6,911 bases of DNA from Pseudomonadota bacterium (lineage in GTDB: Bacteria; Pseudomonadota; Alphaproteobacteria; Rhizobiales; Rhizobiaceae). Below, piece after piece: positions 1 to 5,653 of this stretch. The notes under the pieces are model-generated. The model had not been told where the DNA came from. It made no database searches and saw only the letters and a list, made by a program, of their open reading frames with translations. How positions within the stretch are numbered: the stretch's first letter is position 1; each line of letters starts with the position of its first letter. The position numbers and the translations under genes are program-made. The DNA lies in NCBI GenBank assembly GCA_023399465.1, contig JAEWPB010000131.1:1-6911 (forward strand), read 5' to 3'.

Positions 1-1
1 G

Positions 2-943
2 ACCATCACCTTCAGCGAAGCGGTCACCGGCTTCGACAACACCGATCTCACCGTCAGCAACGGCACGTTGAGCCCCGTGAGCTCCAGCGATGGCGGCATC
101 ACCTGGACCGCCACATTCACGCCGACCACCGGGATTGCGGACACGACAAACGTCATTACCCTCGACAATTCCGGGGTGACGAATGCGGCCGGCAATGCCG
201 GGAGCGGCACGACCGATTCCAACAATTTCGGCATCGACACCGAGCCCAAGCCCGATCCTGGTATCAGTATCCCCGGCCGCAACGGCAGCGATGTCATGGC
301 CGGCGGTTCCGGCGACGATACGCTCGGTGGTGGCGGCGGCAACGACCGGATAGATGGCGGCGCGGGCAACGACAAGATCTACGGCGGTACCGGCGACGAC
401 ACGGTCTTCGGCGGTGACGGTGACGACACCATATGCGGCGGCGTCGGCAATGGTGCCGATCAGATGTATGGCGGCGGTGGCGATGACGAGATCTGGTCGG
501 GCGCCGGCAACGACCGTGCCTATGGCGGCGACGGCGACGATATCATCGGCGGCGGCGATGGCGATGACGAAATCGGCGGCGGCAATGGAAACGACACGCT
601 CTACGGCGGTACCGGCAACGATACCATTTTTGGTGGCGGGGGAGCCGACGTCATCAACGGCGGCGCCGGCGACGATTTCATCTGGGGTGGTGCAGGCAAT
701 GACACCTTGTCGGGCGGCGCGGGCAGGGACACCTTCTCGTTCTCGCCCGGCCATGGCCAGGACGTGCTTCTCGATTTCACCCGGGGTGATGACCGGATAA
801 ATCTGCGCAATTTCGGCGATATCGATTTCACGGATCTCGGCATAACCGTCGTCGGCGATGATGCAGTCATCGCGATCGGGGGGATTTCGATCACCGTCAG
901 CAATGTGACCACGCTCAGCGCCAGCGATTTCATCTTCGCATGA
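2..943 (+). CDS. RTX calcium-binding secreted protein with Ig-like domain, C-terminal part (5' partial)
   Basis: The frame is open from position 2 and ends at TGA 941-943, giving 313 residues; the N-terminus lies outside the window. The first roughly 80 residues (TITFSEAVTGFDNTDLTV..., then ATFTPT and AGNAGSGTTDSNN) match the end of the bacterial Ig-like domains that occur in long tandem arrays in large surface proteins. A proline-rich linker (DTEPKPDPGISIPG) follows. Then come 17 back-to-back RTX units of the GGxGxDxLx type (nt 275-739). The last 67 or so residues (DVLLDFTRGDDRINL to the final DFIFA) match the C-terminal cap and secretion signal of type I secretion substrates. RTX units bind Ca2+ and fold after export through an ABC transporter/TolC-like channel. 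The whole protein is probably a large adhesin or a matrix or secreted protein; no catalytic domain is visible here. No transporter genes lie downstream. The exact function is unknown. Confidence 0.9.
   Translation, partial: TITFSEAVTGFDNTDLTVSNGTLSPVSSSDGGITWTATFTPTTGIADTTNVITLDNSGVTNAAGNAGSGTTDSNNFGIDTEPKPDPGISIPGRNGSDVMAGGSGDDTLGGGGGNDRIDGGAGNDKIYGGTGDDTVFGGDGDDTICGGVGNGADQMYGGGGDDEIWSGAGNDRAYGGDGDDIIGGGDGDDEIGGGNGNDTLYGGTGNDTIFGGGGADVINGGAGDDFIWGGAGNDTLSGGAGRDTFSFSPGHGQDVLLDFTRGDDRINLRNFGDIDFTDLGITVVGDDAVIAIGGISITVSNVTTLSASDFIFA
275..739 (+). repeat. RTX nonapeptide array, 17 units
   Basis: Counting from GRNGSDVMA to GGAGRDTFS gives 16 nonapeptides and one 11-residue unit (GGVGNGADQMY, about nt 434-466) carrying a two-residue insertion. 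Most units keep the GGxGxD calcium-binding core. The DNA is a degenerate 27-bp period rich in GGCGGC. The unit just before the insertion contains the only cysteine in the visible protein. Confidence 0.9.
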
Positions 944-1415
944 CGTCTCGCGCCCGGGGAGCTTGGCGACAAGCTCTGTCCCGGCGCTCGATCAAATACG
1001 AGGAGGGGCCACCTCCATGCCGTCCCGGCACACGCGCCGGGATCGGCCCGCCTTATTGCAAAGCAATGGCCGATGCCTCAGATCGGATCACTTCAATCGA
1101 ACGCGCCGGAGCTGGCGCCGGAAGACAGTTGCCGATTGGCTGGAAACGTCCTGCCAAATTGGGCCATCTTCGAGTTGCAGCGGTGCGTGAAGGGATGGAT
1201 CGGCCGTTCCTTCCCCTTGCGCGAAAAACCACTTCGATCGGCACGAAACGTTAATGCAACGCTCTCTATCAATAGGAGCTACGAAGACATCAATGATGAG
1301 CAATGAATGACAATGCAGTTAGGCCATAACATATGAGGACGTCGACAGGCACAGCGCTCAACCGCAATTCCGCTGCTCATCGGAGCGCGCAACGGATTGA
1401 TCATCGAACAAGCCA
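944..1415. other. Gene-poor intergenic stretch
   Basis: No frame here has a recognisable protein, a good ribosome binding site or typical codon use. Besides the hairpin at 954-984 there is a GC stem at 1023-1042 (TCCCGGC pairing with GCCGGGA, 6-nt loop) and a short GGAGG/CCTCC inverted repeat at 1002-1016. Neither is followed by a T-run. The right part (about 1240-1415) is relatively AT-rich and would have to hold the promoter of the cyclase gene, but I see no convincing -35/-10 pair. Confidence 0.5.
954..984 (+). terminator. Possible terminator hairpin after the RTX gene
   Basis: GAGCTT (959-964) pairs with AAGCTC (971-976) around a 6-nt loop. The stem extends outward through C954-G958 pairing with C980-G984 across a 3-nt bulge. 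It starts about 10 nt after the RTX stop codon. No T-run follows, so it may be a weak or Rho-assisted terminator or simply an mRNA 3'-end stem. Confidence 0.3.
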
Positions 1416-1478
1416 ATGATCGAATTCGGCGACAACCTCTTGGCGTTGATGGCTCCGGTCTTCACGATATACTTGGGT
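1416..1478 (+). pseudogene. Displaced N-terminal codons of the diguanylate cyclase
   Basis: ATG 1416 opens a frame reading MIEFGDNLLALMAPVFTIY and then LG. The hydrophobic run resembles the first membrane helix of 7-helix GGDEF proteins and leads naturally into AMFLACW of the downstream frame. As written the frame runs on into unrelated sequence and stops at about 1593. Skipping 11 bp at the tandem repeat restores continuity. No strong ribosome binding site precedes ATG 1416, so the original start could be slightly different. Confidence 0.55.
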
Positions 1479-1490
1479 GATACTTGGGTG
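1469..1490 (+). repeat. Perfect 11-bp tandem duplication
   Basis: ATACTTGGGTG occurs at 1469-1479 and again, directly abutting, at 1480-1490. Because 11 is not a multiple of three, the second copy shifts the reading frame, and it creates a TGA at 1478-1480 in the frame of the downstream cyclase. Confidence 0.95.
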
Positions 1491-2614
1491 CCATGTTCCT
1501 TGCCTGCTGGTCACGGCTCAGGCATGCCACGTATCTGCTCTGGATCGGCGCTGGCTACATTCTGCCCTCGCTGGCGCTCGGCGCCCAGACCATGATGGGT
1601 GGCGACCAACTGGCGAGATGGGCCGTGGTTTGCGGCATTTTCTATCTCTCGGGCACATGGTTCGTCTCCGAGGGCCTGGCCAGGCGATCTGGCTTTCACC
1701 TGCGCCCGCAGATCGCCATTGCAGTCATAGCGGGTACTCTTGCTCTTCTTCTGTATTATTCCGTCGTTGTCGATGAGCTGTGGATACGGGCCTTGTGGCT
1801 TAACATCGGCATCCTGACGCTGCAGGTCCTGCCTCTCCGACGGCTGTTTTCGTTGCTGCCCACACAGGGATTCCAGGAACGCATCCTGTGCTGGTCGTAT
1901 GCGTTCTGCGCCCTCATGACCCTTGGCAGAATCGTAGTAGTGCTGGTCCTGATCCCTGACGCCCAGGTCGCCGACGAGTTGGCGTCCTCCACGTACTGGA
2001 AGATTATCCTGTTCAGCCTGTGGTTTGTCTGTGTGTTCTTGACTGCAATATTGTTCAGCGTCATTACCTCGCTCCGTGATGAACGCGATCATGATCCGCT
2101 CACGGGTGTTCTCAATCGCCGCGCCTTTCACGAACGGGCCCAGTATCTACTGGATGCCAGAGCCGGTCATGTCCTCATTGCCTGCGATATTGATCATTTC
2201 AAGCGAGTGAACGATACCTATGGTCACGATATCGGTGACCAGGTGTTGCGGGAAACCGCTCAGCTCCTGAAAGACAATGTCCGCAAGGGGGATTTGATAG
2301 CGCGCTTCGGCGGTGAAGAATTCATCGTCCTGTTGGCGAATGCCGATGTGTCCATGGCCGGAACCATAGCCGAACGGATCCGCCAGCAGTTGTCGCGAAC
2401 ACGTTTCATCGGAGATCGTGTCTGTGTGACGGCAAGTTTTGGAATATCTGCAGTTGCGAGCGTGGCGGATTTGTCCGACGCACTCAGGCTGGCAGACATA
2501 TCGTTGTACCAGGCCAAAGCCGAAGGTCGTGATCGCATCGTCGTGGACTCGGCAATTGCCGATGCGGATGCTCGATCGAACCGAACCGGGGCTGCCGAAG
2601 GCCATTTGGCTTAA
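1484..2614 (+). CDS. Membrane-bound GGDEF diguanylate cyclase, 5' end disrupted by an 11-bp duplication
   Basis: The enzyme makes cyclic di-GMP from two GTP at the inner membrane. The open frame from TTG 1484 (376 residues; ATG 1493 is the alternative) has about six hydrophobic segments (roughly residues 17-38, 44-62, 74-96, 100-117, 133-157, 172-197). A complete GGDEF domain follows, opening with DPLTGVLNRRAF (204-215). It has the metal/GTP residues of CDIDHFKRVND (234-244) and the active-site GGEEF (276-280). RKGD (267-270), an RxxD inhibitory I-site, sits five residues before it, so product inhibition should be intact. Neither TTG 1484 nor ATG 1493 has a well-placed ribosome binding site. 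A better N-terminus (ATG 1416, MIEFGDNLLALMAPVFTIY) lies just upstream in another frame. Deleting one copy of the 11-bp repeat joins them into a 395-residue protein with one more membrane helix. The gene is therefore truncated or out of frame as it stands; the catalytic half is undamaged. G+C is lower than in dusA. The input signal is unknown. Confidence 0.88.
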   Translation: MGAMFLACWSRLRHATYLLWIGAGYILPSLALGAQTMMGGDQLARWAVVCGIFYLSGTWFVSEGLARRSGFHLRPQIAIAVIAGTLALLLYYSVVVDELWIRALWLNIGILTLQVLPLRRLFSLLPTQGFQERILCWSYAFCALMTLGRIVVVLVLIPDAQVADELASSTYWKIILFSLWFVCVFLTAILFSVITSLRDERDHDPLTGVLNRRAFHERAQYLLDARAGHVLIACDIDHFKRVNDTYGHDIGDQVLRETAQLLKDNVRKGDLIARFGGEEFIVLLANADVSMAGTIAERIRQQLSRTRFIGDRVCVTASFGISAVASVADLSDALRLADISLYQAKAEGRDRIVVDSAIADADARSNRTGAAEGHLA

Positions 2615-3020
2615 GCGCCATCGGTTGGTTGAAGCCTGCCAGCTATTGCTTCGACACGGTCTCGGGTGTCGGTCTCGGACTGTGCGGTGTCGCGGGATGT
2701 ACTTTTGGCCGATGAGCCATTCGCAGGCGCTCTCAGCGACGCGATCGACGATTTCAGCAACGCCGACGTTCCGGCCGCGCCACGTGCTCGCCGACGAAGG
2801 TCTTGCCTCACGGTGGACAATTTGGCCCCGGCGCTTCATAACGGCCTTTGCGGTTAGCCGGTGCTTCCGTCCTTGCGCTTGCGCGCCGTTTCCATGGTGC
2901 GGCAGGCCCCGAAGTGGACCAAGTGGACCTACATCGTCGTACCGAAGCTTGAAAAATGCTGCGCCAACGCGCAAATACAATCGTAAATGGCTCTGAATGT
3001 GCGTGAGGAAATTGGCGCAA
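2615..3020. other. Intergenic stretch before dusA, no gene recognised
   Basis: Frames on both strands exist here, but none shows a known motif or a start with a ribosome binding site. They read as chance frames or as badly decayed sequence. A 9-bp tandem repeat lies at 2912-2929. A TACAAT at 2976-2981 could be a -10 box for dusA, but no good -35 lies 16-18 bp upstream (a TTGAAA at 2949-2954 is 21 bp away). Confidence 0.5.
2912..2929 (+). repeat. 9-bp tandem repeat
   Basis: AAGTGGACC is present twice in direct succession (2912-2920 and 2921-2929) in non-coding sequence. Confidence 0.85.
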
Positions 3021-4055
3021 GTGACTGATGTATATGGTAACGCTTTGAAGGCAGGTCGGAAAATCTTCGCCGTCGCGCCGATGATCGACTGGACTGACCG
3101 CCATTGCCGGTATTTCCATCGGCAGATCAGCGGCCGGGCGCTGCTCTATACCGAAATGGTGGTGGCGGATGCGATCATCCACGGGGTGCGCGACCGGCTG
3201 CTCGGCCATCACGATTGCGAGAACCCGCTGGCGCTGCAACTCGGCGGCTCCGATCCGGCCAAGCTTGCCGAAGCGGTGCGGATCGCCTCCGAATACGGCT
3301 ATGATGAGATCAACCTCAATGTCGGCTGTCCTTCCGACCGGGTCCAGTCCGGCACCTTCGGCGCCTGCCTGATGCGCGAGCCGGCGACGGTTGCCGAATG
3401 CGTGGAGGCGATGCAGGCGGTCGCGAGCGTTCCAGTAACGGTCAAGTGCCGCATCGGCGTCGACGATCAGGATCCGGAGGCGGTGCTGCCCGACTTTCTC
3501 GATCGGGTTATCGACGCCGGCGCCGATGCGGTCTGGATCCATGCGCGCAAGGCCTGGCTGCAGGGGCTCAGCCCCAAGGAAAACCGCGAGATCCCGCCGC
3601 TCGACTACGGCATCGTCTATCGCATGAAGGAGCGCCATCCCGACGTGTTCATCGGCATCAATGGCGGCATTGCCGATCTCGACGCTGCCGAGGAGCATCT
3701 GCGCCATGTCGACGGGGTGATGCTCGGGCGGGCGGTCTATCACAATGCCGCACTTCTGGCCGATGTCGACCGGCGGATCTATGGCGCTGCCGAGCGGACG
3801 ATCGACTGGGACGTGGTGCGCGATACGATGATCGCCTATGGCGCCGGACACATTGCCGCGGGCGGCCGGCTGGTGCATGTCACCCGTCACATGGTCGGGT
3901 TGTTCGCCGGGGTTGCCGGTTCGCGGCGCTACCGGCAAATCCTCTCCGCCGACGCCACGAAGCCGGGGGCGGGGCCTGAAGTGATCGGCGAGGCTTTTGC
4001 GGCCATCGATTTCGACGCGCCGGTACGCCAGACCGCGGCCGCGCCGGCGGCCTGA
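3021..4055 (+). CDS. dusA: tRNA dihydrouridine synthase A (DusA, U20/U20a)
   Basis: This is an FMN enzyme that reduces uridine 20/20a in the tRNA D-loop to dihydrouridine with NADPH. With the GTG 3021 start it has 344 residues, the usual DusA length. APMIDWTD (from residue 19) starts the FMN-binding TIM barrel. LNVGCPSDRVQSGTFGACLM carries the catalytic Cys103. VKCRIG (Lys142), IHARKAW (His174), GINGGI (212-217) and GVMLGR (232-237) are the FMN/phosphate contacts. TRHMVGLFAGVAGSRRYRQIL (from 288) is the DusA-type C-terminal helical signature. I chose GTG 3021 because GAGGAA at 3005-3010 sits 10 nt upstream. The in-frame ATG 2997 has no ribosome binding site and would add eight residues. The gene converges on cspA with a shared hairpin between. 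Nothing looks damaged. Identification is firm; only the start is open. Confidence 0.95.
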   Translation: MTDVYGNALKAGRKIFAVAPMIDWTDRHCRYFHRQISGRALLYTEMVVADAIIHGVRDRLLGHHDCENPLALQLGGSDPAKLAEAVRIASEYGYDEINLNVGCPSDRVQSGTFGACLMREPATVAECVEAMQAVASVPVTVKCRIGVDDQDPEAVLPDFLDRVIDAGADAVWIHARKAWLQGLSPKENREIPPLDYGIVYRMKERHPDVFIGINGGIADLDAAEEHLRHVDGVMLGRAVYHNAALLADVDRRIYGAAERTIDWDVVRDTMIAYGAGHIAAGGRLVHVTRHMVGLFAGVAGSRRYRQILSADATKPGAGPEVIGEAFAAIDFDAPVRQTAAAPAA

Positions 4056-4098
4056 AGGTCCGCGGCGGGAGGCGGTGGCGTGCGCATTGCCCAAACGG

Positions 4099-4125
4099 AA
4101 AACGGCGCATCCGGGGGATGCGCCG
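4099..4125 (-). terminator. Rho-independent terminator of cspA
   Basis: CGGCGCATCC (4103-4112) and GGATGCGCCG (4116-4125) form a perfect 10-bp stem with a 3-nt loop. Read on the minus strand, the stem is followed by TTTTCCGTTT, and it begins about 38 nt after the cspA stop. On the plus strand no T-run follows, so it is mainly the cspA terminator, though the stem could also slow transcription coming from dusA. Confidence 0.88.
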
Positions 4126-4163
4126 CTCTCATGAATTCTGTCCGTCAGCGACGGTCAGGCGCC

Positions 4164-4376
4164 TCAGGCAGCCTGGATGTTGACGGCCTTCGGGCCCTTG
4201 CCCATGCGATCCGGCTCGGTGTCGAAGGAAACCTGCTGGCCGTCCTTCAGGGTGGCCAGGCCGGCAGCCTGAACGGCCGAGATGTGAACGAAGACGTCCT
4301 TGTCGCCGTTGTCCGGCGTGATGAAACCAAAACCCTTGTCCTGGTTGAAGAATTTTACGGTGCCCTTGGTGGCCAT
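4164..4376 (-). CDS. cspA: Cold-shock protein (CspA family)
   Basis: A 70-residue single cold-shock domain protein that binds single-stranded RNA/DNA and acts as an RNA chaperone in the cytoplasm. Both nucleic-acid-binding motifs are present: KGFGFI (RNP1, residues 14-19) and VFVHI (RNP2, 28-32). The flanking aromatics are F9, F10, F16 and F18. F9-F10 replace the common WF, a known variation. The start ATG (4374-4376) has AAGGA (4386-4390) 9 nt upstream. The long gene-free stretch upstream fits a long 5' untranslated leader, which is typical of cold-inducible csp genes; whether this copy is cold-induced cannot be told from sequence. Transcribed toward dusA and ended by a strong terminator. 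Alphaproteobacteria usually carry several csp paralogues, so the exact symbol is tentative. Confidence 0.95.
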   Translation of the reverse strand: MATKGTVKFFNQDKGFGFITPDNGDKDVFVHISAVQAAGLATLKDGQQVSFDTEPDRMGKGPKAVNIQAA

Positions 4377-4553
4377 GGAGAGAAGTCCTTTTCTCGTTTT
4401 CGAAAACCGCGTGGCTGGCAGCCGGCTCCGGCATGCCTGAACGCCCCGCGGCGTGGTCTTGTGCCCGGCCTCGTGCGAGACTGGGCGGGGTGCCGTCCGG
4501 TTTGCGCCGGCTGGCTTAGTCGAGAAGCACGATAACGGGGAAAGAACGTCTTG

Positions 4554-4574
4554 GCGTGGGGTCCACCCCCACGC
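4554..4574 (-). promoter_or_regulatory. GC-rich hairpin in the presumed cspA leader
   Basis: GCGTGGGG (4554-4561) pairs perfectly with CCCCACGC (4567-4574) around a 5-nt loop. If the cspA transcript starts at about 4576, this stem would be at its extreme 5' end, where it could stabilise the mRNA or take part in leader folding. Confidence 0.4.
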
Positions 4575-4582
4575 GCCTCCCG

Positions 4583-4611
4583 GATATACCGTCCAAAGGC
4601 GCTATCATCAG
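4583..4611 (-). promoter_or_regulatory. Candidate cspA promoter
   Basis: On the minus strand CTGATG (4606-4611) and TATATC (4583-4588) are separated by 17 bp, a weak sigma-70-like pair (3/6 and 4/6 matches). Initiation near 4576 would give a leader of about 200 nt for cspA, beginning at the GC hairpin of 4554-4574. This is inference from spacing only. Confidence 0.28.
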
Positions 4612-4704
4612 TCCAGTCTCCGGGATGTTTTGCCCGAACGCCTGAATCCCTGACAGCATTCGCACGAAAAAGCAAGCGGCAAAATTGTGACCGCAGGATC
4701 GCTG

Positions 4705-4737
4705 CACCCCACGCGCAACGGTTGGGGTGGCATTTTT
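4705..4737 (+). terminator. Orphan terminator-like hairpin with T-run
   Basis: CACCCCA (4705-4711) pairs with TGGGGTG (4723-4729) around an 11-nt loop, followed after three bases by five T (4733-4737) on the plus strand. No plus-strand gene lies immediately upstream. It could end a small RNA or be a chance structure. Confidence 0.3.
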
Positions 4738-4928
4738 CGCACAATCTTCCCGGCGGAGCGGGGCTGCCGGGGCGAAAGTGGTGGAAAAGCGCCTGGCATT
4801 TTTTTCGTCCACATTTTTGCCAGTCTGCGGCCGCATAGGCCGATACCCGTCTTTGATCGGTGCATGGATGGCGCGGCCGCTTGATGCTGGCGGCAGCGGC
4901 AGCTAGAAACGGCGGGGAGAATTTTGGA

Positions 4929-4952
4929 ATGCTTGGACAGGTGACGCTTTGA
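4929..4952 (+). promoter_or_regulatory. Possible 7-codon leader frame overlapping the J-domain gene start
   Basis: ATG 4929 has GGAG (4916-4919) 9 nt upstream and reads MLGQVTL before TGA 4950-4952. The stop overlaps the TTG start of the next gene (TTGA, 4949-4952). The arrangement is that of a translational-coupling leader, and the AGGTGA that would serve the TTG start lies inside it. No family is known to me for this peptide. Confidence 0.35.
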
Positions 4953-5551
4953 TCGATCCCTATGCGATGCTCGAAATTGAACGCGATGCGGACGACGCCG
5001 CCATCAAGCGGGCCTATCGCCGGCTGGTGAAGACCGCGCATCCGGATGTCGGCGGCGACGTCGAGCAGTTCGGCAAGGTCACTGCCTCCTACGAGCTGCT
5101 GAAGGATCCGGTGCGCCGCAAGGTCTATGACGACACCGGCTACGATCCGCAGCTGGCGGATGCCCGCGACCTCAAGGGGCTGATGATCATCGAGACGCTG
5201 GTCAACGAGATGATCCTCGACGAGCGCGACCCCGGCAGCTTCGATCCGGTCGCGGCGATCCGCCGCAAGCTCACCGACGACATCCTGAAGACCCGCTTCC
5301 ACATTCTCGAGCTCGAGCGCCACCGCACCCGGGTGCGCCAGCACATGGACCGCATCGGCCGCAAGCCCGAGGCGGACGTGCTCGGCTCGATGCTGCGCGC
5401 CCGCATCCAGTCGATCGGCGACGCCATCCGCGGCGCCGAGACCCAGATCGAGACGATCGAGCAGGCCTATACCATGCTCGAGGGCTATTCCTACGAACTG
5501 GAGGCGGTTGCCGCCGCCGCCAAGGCCGCGGAAGCGCAGGCCGCCGAATAG
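4949..5551 (+). CDS. J-domain (DnaJ-like, class C) co-chaperone
   Basis: A 200-residue protein with an N-terminal J-domain (residues 2-67). Helix II is AAIKRAYRRLVKTA and the HPD tripeptide that stimulates Hsp70/DnaK ATPase is at 31-33. The domain ends with DPVRRKVYDDTGYDP. There is no Gly/Phe region and no zinc-finger domain, so it is a class C J-protein rather than DnaJ itself. The rest (about 75-200) is predicted helical and charged, with possible coiled coil around 108-180 and an Ala/Glu-rich tail; it presumably selects the client, which is unknown. The start is TTG 4949, preceded by AGGTGA (4939-4944). There is no upstream ATG or GTG in frame, and ATG 4964 would cut into the J-domain. 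No other chaperone gene is adjacent. The gene converges with the broken gene on the right. Confidence 0.9.
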   Translation: MIDPYAMLEIERDADDAAIKRAYRRLVKTAHPDVGGDVEQFGKVTASYELLKDPVRRKVYDDTGYDPQLADARDLKGLMIIETLVNEMILDERDPGSFDPVAAIRRKLTDDILKTRFHILELERHRTRVRQHMDRIGRKPEADVLGSMLRARIQSIGDAIRGAETQIETIEQAYTMLEGYSYELEAVAAAAKAAEAQAAE

Positions 5552-5552
5552 C

Positions 5553-5569
5553 GGCGTTCGCCCCGTTTT
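5553..5569 (+). terminator. Weak terminator-like stem after the J-domain gene
   Basis: GGCG (5553-5556) and CGCC (5559-5562) form a very short stem directly after the stop codon, followed by CCGTTTT (5563-5569). The stem is too short to be convincing alone. Confidence 0.22.
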
Positions 5570-5604
5570 CCTGTTCTCCCGTCTGCCATATCTGCCCAAG
5601 CCGA

Positions 5605-5640
5605 GCGCGCCACCCGACGCGCACGGGGCGCATGGCGCGC
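5605..5640. repeat. Inverted repeat between convergent genes
   Basis: GCGCGCCA (5605-5612) is the exact reverse complement of TGGCGCGC (5633-5640), with a 20-nt GC-rich loop. It lies between the J-domain gene and the convergent broken gene, so it may act as a two-way transcription barrier. No T-run is present on either side. Confidence 0.4.
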
Positions 5641-5653
5641 AGGCCGCGCCGGG

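Larger units (their letters stand above)
4377..4948. other. Long divergent intergenic region between cspA and the J-domain gene
   Basis: About 570 bp with no supported protein gene. It holds the cspA leader and promoter and the promoter of the J-domain gene. Visible structures are a 12-bp palindrome GTTTTCGAAAAC (4396-4407) just upstream of the cspA ribosome binding site, a GC hairpin at 4554-4574, hairpins at 4705-4729 and 4749-4771, and two T-runs preceded by the same 10-mer TGGCATTTTT (4728-4737, 4794-4803). Two 8-bp GCGGCCGC palindromes lie at 4827-4834 and 4873-4880. Confidence 0.6.

Noticed and set aside
940..1254. 104-codon plus-strand frame whose ATG overlaps the RTX stop (ATGA)
   Set aside because: Overlap looks operon-like, but there is no ribosome binding site, no recognisable motif, and the frame runs through two hairpins with unlikely composition.
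1293..1310. Five-codon leader MMSNE after an AGGAG at 1274-1278
   Set aside because: The AGGAG is about 14 nt from the ATG, too far, and nothing downstream is coupled to it.
1333..1419. 28-codon frame (MRTSTGTALNRN...) ending in ATGA overlap with the presumed cyclase start at 1416
   Set aside because: Ribosome binding site is poor and the peptide has no recognisable features; a chance overlap is likely.
2147..2980. 277-codon minus-strand frame across the cyclase 3' end and the dusA upstream region
   Set aside because: Over half of it is antisense to the well-supported GGDEF domain, and the remainder shows no known family; considered as a decayed transposase but no motif supports it.
2808..4094. 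428-codon minus-strand frame
   Set aside because: Complete shadow of dusA on the opposite strand, caused by high third-position G+C.
4355..5599. 414-codon minus-strand frame over the J-domain gene and intergenic region
   Set aside because: Antisense to the J-domain gene; no start signal or motif.
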